DNA of 6,160 bases from contig JALWYP010000247.1 in NCBI GenBank assembly GCA_026992695.1, forward strand, positions 1 through 6,160, written 5' to 3'. A program made the translations under genes and the position numbers. The stretch is from Flavobacteriaceae bacterium. GTDB lineage: Bacteria > Bacteroidota > Bacteroidia > Flavobacteriales > Flavobacteriaceae. The notes beneath the pieces were generated by a model. It searched no databases. It saw only the letters and a list, made by a program, of their open reading frames with translations, and was not told the DNA's origin. Positions 1 to 6,160 of the stretch are shown in pieces; the stretch's first letter is position 1; each line of letters opens with the position of its first letter.

Positions 1-275
1 GGTATATACTTAGTTATAAATTTGAAGACGATAATGGTGCTCAGGGTACTATTAAAATAGCCTTAAAATATGATAGATTAAGTAAAGACCCTGTTATCAA
101 AAAAATACAACGAGTAAGTAAACCCGGTTTACGTAAATATGCCAACTCACAAGAAATGCCTCGTGTGCTTAACGGTTTAGGAATAGCTATTGTCTCTACC
201 TCGCATGGGGTAATGACGGCTAAACAAGCTAAAGCTGAAAATGTAGGTGGTGAAGTTTTATGTTACGTATACTAA
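1..275 (+). CDS. rpsH: 30S ribosomal protein S8, C-terminal part (5' end outside window)
   Basis: This is the last 90 codons of S8 (uS8), read from base 3 to a TAA at 273-275; bases 1-2 belong to a codon cut by the window edge. S8 binds the central domain of 16S rRNA early in 30S assembly, and in E. coli it also represses the spc operon. The diagnostic family motif STSHGVMT lies at 195-218, preceded by GLGIAIV, and the protein ends with the typical GGEVLCYVY. The family is about 130 residues long, so roughly 40 N-terminal residues are missing. rplF follows after 15 bases, as in the standard spc order. Identification is secure. Any S8 operator near the operon start would be outside this window. 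Confidence 0.97.
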   Translation, partial: YILSYKFEDDNGAQGTIKIALKYDRLSKDPVIKKIQRVSKPGLRKYANSQEMPRVLNGLGIAIVSTSHGVMTAKQAKAENVGGEVLCYVY

Positions 276-290
276 AAAATACAGACAAAA

Positions 291-836
291 ATGTCAAGAA
301 TAGGTAATAACCCAGTAGCAATCCCAGACGGTGTTACAGTCGATATAAAAGACAATGTAATAACCGTAAAAGGAAAATTAGGTGAGTTAACACAAGAATA
401 CTCTGGTGTAACTATAGAAAAAGACGAAGACGGTAAAATTATACTGAAACCCAATTCATTAACCAAAGAAAACAAATCGAAACACGGTTTGTACCGATCC
501 TTGGTTTATAATATGATTGAAGGTGTTTCAAAAGGATGGACAAAAGAACTCGAATTAGTAGGAGTAGGATACAGAGCTTCCAATCAAGGACAAAGATTAG
601 ATATTGCAGTAGGATATTCTCATAATATCGTACTAAATGTCGCTCCCGAAGTTAAAGTAGAAACCGTTTCCGAAAAAGGAAAAAATCCTATTATTAAACT
701 AACATCTTTTGACAAACAATTGGTTGGGCAAGTAGCTGCCAAAATTCGCGCTTTCCGTAAACCAGAACCTTACAAAGGAAAAGGTGTTAAATATGTAGGC
801 GAACAAATAAGAAGAAAAGCAGGTAAATCTGCATAA
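291..836 (+). CDS. rplF: 50S ribosomal protein L6
   Basis: The gene encodes L6 (uL6), 181 residues, close to the 177 of E. coli. L6 sits near the sarcin-ricin loop and the factor-binding site of the 50S subunit and is made of two similar domains. The first covers roughly residues 1-80 (start MSRIGNNPV). The second covers about 81-175 and includes LVGVGYRA at 89-96 and the signature [13 protein letters not shown] at 156-168. The ATG at 291 is chosen because it gives the canonical MSRIG start. It is preceded by A-rich sequence (acagacaaaa) with no Shine-Dalgarno. The gene ends with tandem stops TAATAA (834-839) and lies 11 bases before rplR. Nothing is truncated or odd. Confidence 0.98.
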   Translation: MSRIGNNPVAIPDGVTVDIKDNVITVKGKLGELTQEYSGVTIEKDEDGKIILKPNSLTKENKSKHGLYRSLVYNMIEGVSKGWTKELELVGVGYRASNQGQRLDIAVGYSHNIVLNVAPEVKVETVSEKGKNPIIKLTSFDKQLVGQVAAKIRAFRKPEPYKGKGVKYVGEQIRRKAGKSA

Positions 837-847
837 TAAATAGCGTT

Positions 848-1204
848 ATGGTATTATCAAAATTAGAAAGAAGACAACGATTACGCTTCAGAATTAGAAA
901 AACAGTATCCGGGACTATAGAAAGACCTAGATTAGCTGTTTACAGAAGCAATAAAGAAATATATGCGCAACTCATAGATGATGTTAACGGTAAAACTATC
1001 GTTGCAGCTTCATCTAGAGATAAAAACATAGATACAGCAAAAGTTAACAAAACTGAAGCTGCAAAATTAGTAGGTAAAGCTATTGCCGAAAAAGCTTTAA
1101 AAGCCGGCATAGAAACCATTTCGTTTGATCGAGGTGGAAACCTTTATCACGGAAGAGTTAAATCATTAGCCGAAGGAGCCCGAGAAGGGGGACTTAAATT
1201 CTAA
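848..1204 (+). CDS. rplR: 50S ribosomal protein L18
   Basis: The gene encodes L18 (uL18), 118 residues, the usual bacterial length (117 in E. coli). L18 binds 5S rRNA and helps anchor it in the central protuberance. The arginine-rich start ([12 protein letters not shown] at 7-18), the [11 protein letters not shown] stretch at 26-36 and the C-terminal block from FDRGG (93-97) through [19 protein letters not shown] (100-118) match the family closely. The ATG start is preceded by tagcgtt with no Shine-Dalgarno. This spacer resembles the one before rpsK. rpsE starts only 5 bases after the stop, so the two are probably co-translated. Confidence 0.98.
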   Translation: MVLSKLERRQRLRFRIRKTVSGTIERPRLAVYRSNKEIYAQLIDDVNGKTIVAASSRDKNIDTAKVNKTEAAKLVGKAIAEKALKAGIETISFDRGGNLYHGRVKSLAEGAREGGLKF

Positions 1205-1209
1205 GAAAT

Positions 1210-1734
1210 ATGTATCAAAAATATAAAAACGTAGAGCTAGTAAAACCAGGAGGTCTTGAACTAAAAGATCGGTTGGTAGGTGTACAACGTGTTACTAAAG
1301 TAACCAAAGGTGGACGAGCTTTTGGATTTTCAGCAATTGTTGTTGTTGGTGACGAAAATGGTGTAGTAGGTCACGGTATGGGTAAATCTAAAGATGTTGC
1401 CAGTGCCATTGCCAAAGCTATTGAAGATGCTAAAAAGAACTTGGTAAGAATTCCGTTAAACAAAAAATCGCTTCCACATCCACAAAAAGGAAAATACGGT
1501 GGAGCAAGAGTAAATTTATTACCGGCAGCACCCGGTACCGGAGTAATTGCTGGAGGAGCGGTTCGTGCTGTATTAGAATCGGTGGGAGTTCATGATGTAT
1601 TATCAAAATCACAAGGTTCTTCAAACCCGCACAATGTTGTAAAAGCTACCTTTGATGCTTTACTACAAATGCGTAGTGCTCAAACAATAGCAAAACAAAG
1701 AGGAATCTCTCTTGAAAAAGTGTTTAAAGGATAA
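1210..1734 (+). CDS. rpsE: 30S ribosomal protein S5
   Basis: The gene encodes S5 (uS5), 174 residues, a 30S body protein that affects decoding accuracy and the mRNA entry helicase activity. The double-stranded-RNA-binding-like N domain has the loop [12 protein letters not shown] at 25-36; the equivalent loop in E. coli is where spectinomycin-resistance changes fall, and here it appears unaltered. The family signature covers about 34-65 ([18 protein letters not shown], then GHGMGKSKD). The C domain contains [16 protein letters not shown] at 108-123 and [12 protein letters not shown] at 136-147. The start [13 protein letters not shown] resembles Flavobacterium S5 from memory. Translation begins 5 bases after rplR stops. 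After its TAA comes a 43-base gap with two hairpins before rpmD. Confidence 0.98.
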   Translation: MYQKYKNVELVKPGGLELKDRLVGVQRVTKVTKGGRAFGFSAIVVVGDENGVVGHGMGKSKDVASAIAKAIEDAKKNLVRIPLNKKSLPHPQKGKYGGARVNLLPAAPGTGVIAGGAVRAVLESVGVHDVLSKSQGSSNPHNVVKATFDALLQMRSAQTIAKQRGISLEKVFKG

Positions 1735-1740
1735 ACAAAA

Positions 1741-1777
1741 TTTCAGCCTTAGCTGAAACTGTAAAAAGAATTTTACA
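1741..1777 (+). promoter_or_regulatory. two tandem 7-bp hairpins filling the rpsE-rpmD gap
   Basis: Two perfect inverted repeats lie back to back, separated by a single C at 1759. The first is TTTCAGC (1741-1747), loop CTTA, GCTGAAA (1752-1758). The second is TGTAAAA (1760-1766), loop AGAA, TTTTACA (1771-1777). Each is 18 bases with a 7-bp stem and a 4-base loop, and the second ends directly against the rpmD ATG at 1778. A weaker competing pairing, AAAATT (1737-1742) with AATTTT (1769-1774), would break both. No U tract follows either stem, so a terminator is unlikely. A role in rpmD translation or in mRNA processing is inference; the repeats themselves are visible. Confidence 0.55.
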
Positions 1778-1957
1778 ATGGCAAAAATAAAAGTAAAAAA
1801 AGTGAAGAGTGAAATTAATCGTTCACAAACACAAAAAAGAACGCTCGAATCATTAGGTCTTAAAAAAATAGGACAAGTGGTAGAGCATGAAGATACACCA
1901 AGCATATTGGGTATGATAAATAAAGTTAAACATTTGGTTTCTGTTGAAACTATTTAA
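1778..1957 (+). CDS. rpmD: 50S ribosomal protein L30
   Basis: This small gene encodes L30 (uL30), 59 residues, the normal length for the bacterial short form. L30 binds 23S rRNA on the 50S surface. Translation from the ATG at 1778 gives MAKIKVKKVKSEINR, then QKRTLESLGLKKIGQ at about 19-33 and VVEHEDTPSILGMINKVKHL at 34-53. The LGLKKI block, the conserved central proline (TPSILGM) and the final VKHLV follow the family pattern. It sits between rpsE and rplO exactly where L30 is expected in the spc operon. The start codon lies against the base of a predicted hairpin (1760-1777), so ribosome access could depend on RNA folding. rplO follows after 10 bases. Confidence 0.96.
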   Translation: MAKIKVKKVKSEINRSQTQKRTLESLGLKKIGQVVEHEDTPSILGMINKVKHLVSVETI

Positions 1958-1967
1958 GATATAAACA

Positions 1968-2420
1968 ATGGATTTAAGCAACTTAAAACCGGCTGAAGGT
2001 TCGGTTAAAAATCAAGGTAAACGAGTAGGTCGTGGGCAAGGATCTGGAAAAGGTGGTACCGCAACACGTGGACACAAGGGTGCTAAGTCTCGTTCGGGTT
2101 ATTCTAAAAAATTAGGTTTTGAAGGTGGGCAAATGCCACTTCAACGTAGAGTACCTAAATTTGGTTTTAAAAACATTAACCGAAAAGAATACCAAGGCGT
2201 AAATCTAGACACCTTACAACAATTAGTTGAAGACAAAAAGGTAAAAGATACAATAGATTTTGACACTATGGTAAGTCTTAGACTTGCTCGTAGAAACGAA
2301 ATGGTTAAAATCTTAGGAAGAGGAGAGTTAAAAGCGAAATTAAAAGTATCAGCACATAAGTTTACTGCCTCAGCAAAAGAAGCAATAGAAGCAGCCGGTG
2401 GTGAAGTAGTAACACTGTAA
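1968..2420 (+). CDS. rplO: 50S ribosomal protein L15
   Basis: The gene encodes L15 (uL15), 150 residues (144 in E. coli), a late-assembling 50S protein with a long basic glycine-rich N-terminal extension that threads into 23S rRNA. The extension is evident: KRVGRGQGSGKGGTATRGHKG at 18-38, then GFEGGQMPLQRRVPKFGF at 50-67. The folded C domain carries the family signature VSAHKFTASAKEAIEAAGG at 127-145. The start gives the canonical MDLSNLKPAEGS, and the ATG is preceded by gatataaaca, again without Shine-Dalgarno. Thirteen bases separate it from secY, including a T6 run right after the stop; I see no stable stem before that run, so I do not call a terminator. Confidence 0.98.
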   Translation: MDLSNLKPAEGSVKNQGKRVGRGQGSGKGGTATRGHKGAKSRSGYSKKLGFEGGQMPLQRRVPKFGFKNINRKEYQGVNLDTLQQLVEDKKVKDTIDFDTMVSLRLARRNEMVKILGRGELKAKLKVSAHKFTASAKEAIEAAGGEVVTL

Positions 2421-2433
2421 TTTTTTAATAAGG

Positions 2434-3777
2434 ATGAAATTTATTAATACCTTAAAAAACGTTTGGAAGATTGAAGAACTGCGTAATCGCCTGCTCTTAA
2501 CATTGGGGCTAATACTGGTATACCGTTTTGGTGCGCAAGTAGTACTTCCCGGAATTGATGCCGATAAACTTGCTTCATTTGCAGGTAAATTTACAGGTGG
2601 TGGTTTAGGTGGTTTGTTAAATGCTTTTACCGGAGGTGCTTTTGCTAAAGCATCGGTTTTTGCATTGGGTATTATGCCTTACATTTCTGCTTCAATTGTA
2701 GTACAGTTAATGCAAATTGCTGTACCATATTTACAAAAATTGCAGAAAGAAGGCGAGAGTGGTAGCAAAAAAATTAATCAAATTACTCGATGGTTAACCA
2801 TTGGTATTTGTTTGGTTCAAGCCCCCTCCTATTTAGCTGGTCTTTCAGCCTTAGGTGTTCCTGCCGAAGCATTTGTTTTTGGCAAAACAACAATGTTTTA
2901 TGTATCGTCTACCATAATTTTAATATCCGGAACTATTTTTGCAATGTGGTTAGGAGAAAAAATTACCGATAAAGGTGTTGGAAACGGAATATCAATTCTT
3001 ATTATGGTTGGTATTATTGCTAGACTTCCTCAGTCTTTCGCTCAAGAAATTGTTTCAAGAATGGAAGCCAGTAATGGTGGGGCAATAATGATTCTTATAG
3101 AAATCGCCATATGGTTTATAATAATATTAGCTAGTATTATGCTAGTAATGGCTGTACGGAAAATACCTGTACAATATGCTCGAAGAACGGCTAGTGGTGC
3201 TTACGAAAAAAATATTTTTGGAGCGCGACAATTTATTCCTTTAAAATTAAATGCAGCCGGTGTAATGCCTATTATTTTTGCTCAAGCAATTATGTTTGTG
3301 CCTTCAGCTGTTGCCAGTTTATCTGAAAGTGATTTTGCACAAACCGTACAAGCAACTTTTAGAGATATTTTTGGTTTTTGGTACAATGTAGTTTTTGCTT
3401 TATTAATTATCATTTTTACGTATTTTTATACGGCAATTACAGTACCAACCAACAAAATGGCAGACGATTTAAAACGTAGTGGAGGATTTATTCCCGGCAT
3501 TAAACCAGGAACCGATACCGCTGATTATCTAGATAGAATTATGTCTCAAATAACATTACCAGGATCTATATTCCTTGCTTTCATAGCAATTTTCCCTGCA
3601 TTTGCAGTAAAACTTCTAGGAATTCAACAAGGATGGGCAATGTTTTACGGAGGCACTTCGCTTATCATTATGGTAGGTGTTGCAATCGATACAATGCAAC
3701 AAATAAATTCATATTTATTAAACCGTCATTACGATGGGTTAATGAAAACAGGTAAAAACAGAAAAGCAGTAGTATAA
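2434..3777 (+). CDS. secY: preprotein translocase subunit SecY
   Basis: The gene encodes the pore subunit of the SecYEG translocon in the inner membrane, 447 residues, normal family length. Ten membrane segments can be placed roughly at 18-37, 75-95 (after a glycine-rich plug region 55-68), 118-138, 155-173, 184-198, 217-240, 273-292, 313-335, 373-393 and 402-420. The cytoplasmic loop between segments 6 and 7 has [10 protein letters not shown] (242-251). The SecA/ribosome-contacting loop between 8 and 9 runs from [15 protein letters not shown] (337-351) to IPGIKPG (353-359). The E. coli loop has an important arginine, R357, in PGIRPG; here it is lysine, also residue 357. AAGG lies immediately against the ATG, too close to act as a Shine-Dalgarno. 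The stop overlaps the infA start by one base (TAATG), implying coupled translation. Confidence 0.98.
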   Translation: MKFINTLKNVWKIEELRNRLLLTLGLILVYRFGAQVVLPGIDADKLASFAGKFTGGGLGGLLNAFTGGAFAKASVFALGIMPYISASIVVQLMQIAVPYLQKLQKEGESGSKKINQITRWLTIGICLVQAPSYLAGLSALGVPAEAFVFGKTTMFYVSSTIILISGTIFAMWLGEKITDKGVGNGISILIMVGIIARLPQSFAQEIVSRMEASNGGAIMILIEIAIWFIIILASIMLVMAVRKIPVQYARRTASGAYEKNIFGARQFIPLKLNAAGVMPIIFAQAIMFVPSAVASLSESDFAQTVQATFRDIFGFWYNVVFALLIIIFTYFYTAITVPTNKMADDLKRSGGFIPGIKPGTDTADYLDRIMSQITLPGSIFLAFIAIFPAFAVKLLGIQQGWAMFYGGTSLIIMVGVAIDTMQQINSYLLNRHYDGLMKTGKNRKAVV

Positions 3778-3992
3778 TGGCAAAGCAACCCGCAATAGAA
3801 CAAGATGGAACAATAACCGAAGCATTATCAAATGCCATGTTTCGTGTAGAATTAGAAAACGGACATATTGTTACCGCACACATTTCGGGTAAAATGCGTA
3901 TGCATTATATTAAACTATTACCTGGAGACAAAGTTAAACTAGAGATGAGTCCTTATGATTTAACAAAGGCTCGTATTACATACAGATACTAA
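3777..3992 (+). CDS. infA: translation initiation factor IF-1
   Basis: The gene encodes IF-1, 71 residues (72 in E. coli), a single OB-fold S1-type domain that binds the 30S A site with IF-2 and IF-3. Nearly the whole protein is diagnostic: [20 protein letters not shown] at 21-40, [20 protein letters not shown] at 47-66, and a C-terminal ITYRY. The start shares its A with the secY stop codon (TAATG at 3775-3779), which supports translational coupling to secY. In many other bacteria adk and/or map separate secY from infA; here they are adjacent. Tandem stops TAATAA close the gene, and rpmJ starts 5 bases later. Confidence 0.98.
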   Translation: MAKQPAIEQDGTITEALSNAMFRVELENGHIVTAHISGKMRMHYIKLLPGDKVKLEMSPYDLTKARITYRY

Positions 3993-3997
3993 TAAAA

Positions 3998-4114
3998 ATG
4001 AAAGTAAGAGCATCTATTAAAAAAAGAAGTGCCGACTGCAAAATTGTTCGCAGAAAAGGCAGATTATATGTTATTAACAAAAAAAACCCAAGGTTTAAAC
4101 AAAGACAAGGATAA
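3998..4114 (+). CDS. rpmJ: 50S ribosomal protein L36, zinc-less form
   Basis: This 38-residue gene encodes L36 (bL36), the smallest 50S protein. It starts [10 protein letters not shown] and ends NPRFKQRQG, both canonical. In the zinc-binding form, as in E. coli, the metal ligands are C11, C14, C27 and H33. Here those positions are S11, C14, N27 and F33, so only one ligand remains and zinc binding is not expected. The gene lies between infA and rpsM, the usual place, with gaps of 5 and 3 bases. The upstream sequence is A-rich (taaaa) with no Shine-Dalgarno. Short length aside, identity is certain. Confidence 0.97.
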   Translation: MKVRASIKKRSADCKIVRRKGRLYVINKKNPRFKQRQG

Positions 4115-4117
4115 ATT

Positions 4118-4492
4118 ATGGCAAGAATCGCAGGTGTAGATATCCCTAAAAACAAAAGGGGTGTAATCGCGTTAACGTACATCTTTGGTATAGGCAAGAG
4201 CCGTGCTAAAGATATTTTAAAAAAAGCCGAAGTTAGCGAAGACAAAAAAGTAAACGATTGGAACGATCAAGAGATTGCAAACATTCGTGAGGCTGTAAGT
4301 ACTTTCAAAATTGAAGGTGAATTACGTAGTGAAGTCCAATTAAGTATTAAACGCTTAATGGATATAGGTTGTTACAGAGGTATTCGACACAGAATTGGTC
4401 TTCCATTAAGAGGACAACGTACAAAGAATAACTCCAGAACAAGAAAAGGAAAACGTAAAACTGTTGCTAACAAGAAAAAAGCAACTAAATAA
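4118..4492 (+). CDS. rpsM: 30S ribosomal protein S13
   Basis: The gene encodes S13 (uS13), 124 residues (118 in E. coli), located in the 30S head where it contacts the P-site tRNA and forms intersubunit bridges with the 50S subunit. The N-terminal [15 protein letters not shown], the helix-two-turn-helix region with [14 protein letters not shown] at 21-34, and the signature [17 protein letters not shown] at 95-111 are all present. The lysine-rich tail ([13 protein letters not shown], 112-124) is the part that reaches toward tRNA. It starts 3 bases after rpmJ. In E. coli the S4 repressor acts on a pseudoknot before rpsM, but here there is no room for such a leader. The candidate S4 site is instead before rpsD. 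Confidence 0.98.
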   Translation: MARIAGVDIPKNKRGVIALTYIFGIGKSRAKDILKKAEVSEDKKVNDWNDQEIANIREAVSTFKIEGELRSEVQLSIKRLMDIGCYRGIRHRIGLPLRGQRTKNNSRTRKGKRKTVANKKKATK

Positions 4493-4503
4493 TACCTAGC
4501 ATT

Positions 4504-4896
4504 ATGGCAAAGTCTAGCTCAAAAAGTACAAAAAAACGCAAAGTTAATGTTGAGTCTTACGGTCATGCACACGTAACAGCATCATTTAACAACATTATCA
4601 TTTCGTTAACCAATAAAAACGGAGATGTAATCTCTTGGTCTTCAGCCGGAAAAATGGGCTTTAGAGGATCTAAGAAAAACACTCCTTACGCTGCTCAACT
4701 CGCTGCAGAAGATGCTGCCGGAGTTGCTCACGCAGCAGGATTACGAAAAGTAAAGGTATATGTAAAAGGACCCGGTAACGGTAGAGAATCTGCAATTCGA
4801 AGTATTCACAATGCCGGAATTGAAGTTACAGAAATTGTTGATGTAACTCCAATGCCACATAACGGATGCAGACCACCTAAAAGAAGAAGAGTATAA
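4504..4896 (+). CDS. rpsK: 30S ribosomal protein S11
   Basis: The gene encodes S11 (uS11), 130 residues, a platform protein of the 30S subunit near the mRNA exit site. A lysine- and serine-rich N-terminal tail (2-13) precedes the conserved core: [16 protein letters not shown] at 21-36, [20 protein letters not shown] at 45-64, and [14 protein letters not shown] at 87-100. The highly conserved end [13 protein letters not shown] (118-130) includes the Asn-Gly pair N120-G121; the matching asparagine in E. coli S11 is known to form isoaspartate. The 11-base spacer before its ATG (tacctagcatt) resembles that before rplR. Its TAA is followed by the longest non-coding gap in the window. Confidence 0.98.
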   Translation: MAKSSSKSTKKRKVNVESYGHAHVTASFNNIIISLTNKNGDVISWSSAGKMGFRGSKKNTPYAAQLAAEDAAGVAHAAGLRKVKVYVKGPGNGRESAIRSIHNAGIEVTEIVDVTPMPHNGCRPPKRRRV

Positions 4897-4949
4897 TACT
4901 GATTCGTTTCGGTGTTTATTATAGTAAAACAATAAATTTTTAAACTATA
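4895..4949 (+). promoter_or_regulatory. two weak hairpins after rpsK, upstream part of the rpsD leader region
   Basis: The first stem pairs 4895-4902 (AATACTGA) with 4909-4916 (TCGGTGTT), 8 pairs including two G-U, around a TTCGTT loop; it starts inside the rpsK stop codon. The second pairs TATAGT (4920-4925) with ACTATA (4944-4949), and can add AAAA (4926-4929) with TTTT (4938-4941) across a two-base bulge. It shares two bases with the larger hairpin that follows. Both are A+T-rich and could occur by chance. There is no TTTG anywhere in 4897-5014, so a Bacteroidota TAnnTTTG promoter is absent and any structure acts on read-through mRNA. Confidence 0.3.
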
Positions 4950-4999
4950 GAAAGAATTAAGAAACTAGAGGATAAGCCTTAATTTAGTTTTTCTTTCTA
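4948..4999 (+). promoter_or_regulatory. structured RNA before rpsD, candidate S4 autoregulatory leader
   Basis: A 9-bp perfect stem joins TAGAAAGAA (4948-4956) to TTCTTTCTA (4991-4999). Directly inside it a 6-bp perfect stem joins AAACTA (4962-4967) to TAGTTT (4985-4990), leaving a five-base bulge TTAAG (4957-4961) on the 5' side only. The bulge is exactly complementary to CTTAA (4978-4982) in the terminal loop, which would form a pseudoknot. Alternatively GAGG (4968-4971) can pair with CCTT (4977-4980), so the two states compete. The structure ends 15 bases before the rpsD ATG. S4 is a known autogenous repressor that recognises a pseudoknot in E. coli alpha-operon mRNA. That this RNA binds S4 is inference. 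From memory, rpsD leader candidates have been proposed in several lineages, possibly including Bacteroidota. Confidence 0.6.
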
Positions 5000-5014
5000 A
5001 CAAACAAACTTAAA

Positions 5015-5620
5015 ATGGCAAGATACACAGGACCAAAAACTAAAATCGCACGTAAATTTGGCGAACCTATTTTTGGAGATGATAAATCTTTTGAAAAAAA
5101 GAATTACCCTCCAGGGCAACATGGTAATAACCGTAGAAGAGGTAAAAAATCTGAATACGCAATACAATTAGCCGAAAAACAAAAAGCAAAATATACCTAC
5201 GGTATTTTAGAACGTCAATTTAGTAATTTATTTAAAAAAGCAACAGCTGCTCCCGGAATTACCGGTGAAGTACTATTGCAACTATGTGAATCTAGATTAG
5301 ACAACGTGGTATATAGAATGGGAATTGCGCCCACCAGAAGCGCAGCCAGACAATTGGTTTCTCACAGACATATTACCGTAAACGGAAAGAAAGTTAACAT
5401 ACCATCTTACCAACTAAAAGCTGGTGATGTGGTAGGTGTAAGAGAAAAATCTAAATCGCTTGAGGCTATCAACAATTCGTTAGAAAATGCTAGCCACGTG
5501 TATGAATGGATTACTTGGGATAACGCTACAAAACAAGGAACCTATGTTTCTGTTCCACAACGTATCCAAATACCCGAAAATATAAACGAACAGTTTATTG
5601 TCGAATTATATTCTAAATAA
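5015..5620 (+). CDS. rpsD: 30S ribosomal protein S4
   Basis: The gene encodes S4 (uS4), 201 residues (206 in E. coli), a primary 16S rRNA-binding protein that nucleates 30S assembly and in some bacteria represses its own operon. It starts [18 protein letters not shown]; the [20 protein letters not shown] block is at 32-51 and [17 protein letters not shown] at 87-103 leads into the S4 RNA-binding domain (about 92-155), with [20 protein letters not shown] at 111-130. The N-terminal region has no cysteines, so it is the zinc-free type. The ATG is preceded by the unstructured A-rich stretch acaaacaaacttaaa following a stable hairpin. Tandem TAATAA stops end the gene, 21 bases before rpoA. Confidence 0.98.
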   Translation: MARYTGPKTKIARKFGEPIFGDDKSFEKKNYPPGQHGNNRRRGKKSEYAIQLAEKQKAKYTYGILERQFSNLFKKATAAPGITGEVLLQLCESRLDNVVYRMGIAPTRSAARQLVSHRHITVNGKKVNIPSYQLKAGDVVGVREKSKSLEAINNSLENASHVYEWITWDNATKQGTYVSVPQRIQIPENINEQFIVELYSK

Positions 5621-5641
5621 TAACTAATACACAGTTACACT

Positions 5642-6160
5642 ATGGCAGTATTTATCTTTCAAAAGCCAGATAAAGTTATAATGGTTGATTCAAACGAGTT
5701 TGAAGGCAAATTTGAATTTCGACCACTCGAACCCGGTTACGGATTAACCGTTGGTAACGCACTAAGAAGAGTTTTACTCTCTTCTCTAGAAGGTTTTGCT
5801 ATTACATCAATTAGAATTGAAGGCGTGGATCACGAATTCTCATCAATTCCCGGAATAGTAGAAGATGTTACAGAAATGATTTTAAATTTAAAACAAGTTC
5901 GTTTTAAAAGACAAATAGATGAAGTAGATAACGAAACCGTAACAATTTCGGTTTCCGGACAAGAAAAATTAACCGCTGGAGATTTTCAAAAATTTATATC
6001 AGGATTTCAAATTTTAAATCCCGAGTTGGTTATTTGTAATATGGACTCTAAAGTAAACCTTAACTTCGAAATTACAATTGAAAAAGGAAGAGGTTATGTT
6101 CCGGCAGAAGAAAACAAAAAACCCGGAGCTCCGTTAGGAACCATTTTTACAGATTCAATC
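5642..6160 (+). CDS. rpoA: DNA-directed RNA polymerase alpha subunit, N-terminal part (3' end outside window)
   Basis: The reading frame is open from the ATG at 5642 to the window end, giving 173 codons of a protein expected to be about 330 residues. Alpha dimerises to start RNA polymerase assembly and carries a C-terminal domain for promoters and activators. The dimerisation domain is clear: [20 protein letters not shown] at 24-43 followed by VLLSSLEG (44-51), including the paired arginines 42-43 of the helix that contacts beta in E. coli, then [20 protein letters not shown] at 61-80 and [12 protein letters not shown] at 148-159. The C-terminal domain lies beyond the window. It starts 21 bases after rpsD, so it shares transcripts with the ribosomal genes. 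No Shine-Dalgarno is visible (cacagttacact). Confidence 0.97.
   Translation, partial: MAVFIFQKPDKVIMVDSNEFEGKFEFRPLEPGYGLTVGNALRRVLLSSLEGFAITSIRIEGVDHEFSSIPGIVEDVTEMILNLKQVRFKRQIDEVDNETVTISVSGQEKLTAGDFQKFISGFQILNPELVICNMDSKVNLNFEITIEKGRGYVPAEENKKPGAPLGTIFTDSI

Noticed and set aside
1430..1624. Minus-strand open frame inside rpsE, with similar minus-strand frames at 272-475, 1663-1905, 3668-3883, 3976-4245 and 4741-4932
   Set aside because: All lie opposite or across well-identified plus-strand genes, and their translations show no family features.
2156..2163. TAAATTTG, an exact match to the Bacteroidota -7 element TAnnTTTG, inside rplO
   Set aside because: No TTG-type -33 element at the right distance; the same string also occurs at 17-24 in rpsH and 5053-5060 in rpsD, where it likewise lies in coding sequence without a partner.
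2421..2426. T6 run after the rplO stop, possible terminator before secY
   Set aside because: No stable stem precedes it, and secY starts 8 bases later within a standard operon order.
2790..2972. 60-codon plus-strand frame within secY
   Set aside because: It is an out-of-frame shadow of the SecY membrane region; the composition is implausible and it has no start context of its own.
5621..5637. TAACT/AGTTA inverted repeat between rpsD and rpoA
   Set aside because: Only 5 bp with a 7-base loop and no U tract; expected by chance in A+T-rich DNA.
1..6160. A novel defence, mobile or biosynthetic system
   Set aside because: Every coding region belongs to the spc/alpha ribosomal operons; there is no room for an extra gene and no repeat array, integrase or transposase.

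Overview
The window is a contiguous stretch of the bacterial spc and alpha ribosomal-protein operons, all on the + strand. The gene order is 'rpsH - rplF - rplR - rpsE - rpmD - rplO - secY - infA - rpmJ - rpsM - rpsK - rpsD - rpoA'. The first and last genes are cut by the window edges. The protein sequences, the A+T-rich DNA, the absence of usable Shine-Dalgarno sequences, the zinc-less L36 and the direct secY-infA junction (no adk or map between them) all point to Bacteroidota. The class is most likely Flavobacteriia, judged from remembered similarity of S5, L15 and L36 to Flavobacterium proteins rather than from a search.

Layout: positions 1-275 hold the end of rpsH (S8). Positions 291-1734 hold rplF (L6), rplR (L18) and rpsE (S5), with gaps of 15, 11 and 5 bases. 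A 43-base gap (1735-1777) holds two tandem hairpins that run up to the rpmD start. rpmD (L30, 1778-1957) and rplO (L15, 1968-2420) lead into secY (2434-3777), which overlaps infA by one base. infA (IF1), rpmJ (L36, 38 residues), rpsM (S13) and rpsK (S11) follow with gaps of at most 11 bases. The 118-base gap 4897-5014 is the only sizeable non-coding stretch. It can fold into three successive hairpins just before rpsD (S4), the last with pseudoknot potential. rpsD (5015-5620) is followed by the N-terminal 173 codons of rpoA.

Function: the genes make ribosomal proteins of both subunits, the translocon pore, initiation factor 1 and the RNA polymerase alpha subunit, a classic growth-rate-linked set. 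Tight packing and uniform orientation suggest one or a few long transcripts. No Bacteroidota-type promoter is convincing inside the window.

The genes themselves are ordinary. The observations worth following up are the structured RNA before rpsD, a candidate S4 autoregulatory leader, and the pair of matched hairpins before rpmD. I see no mobile element, CRISPR array, tRNA or rRNA.
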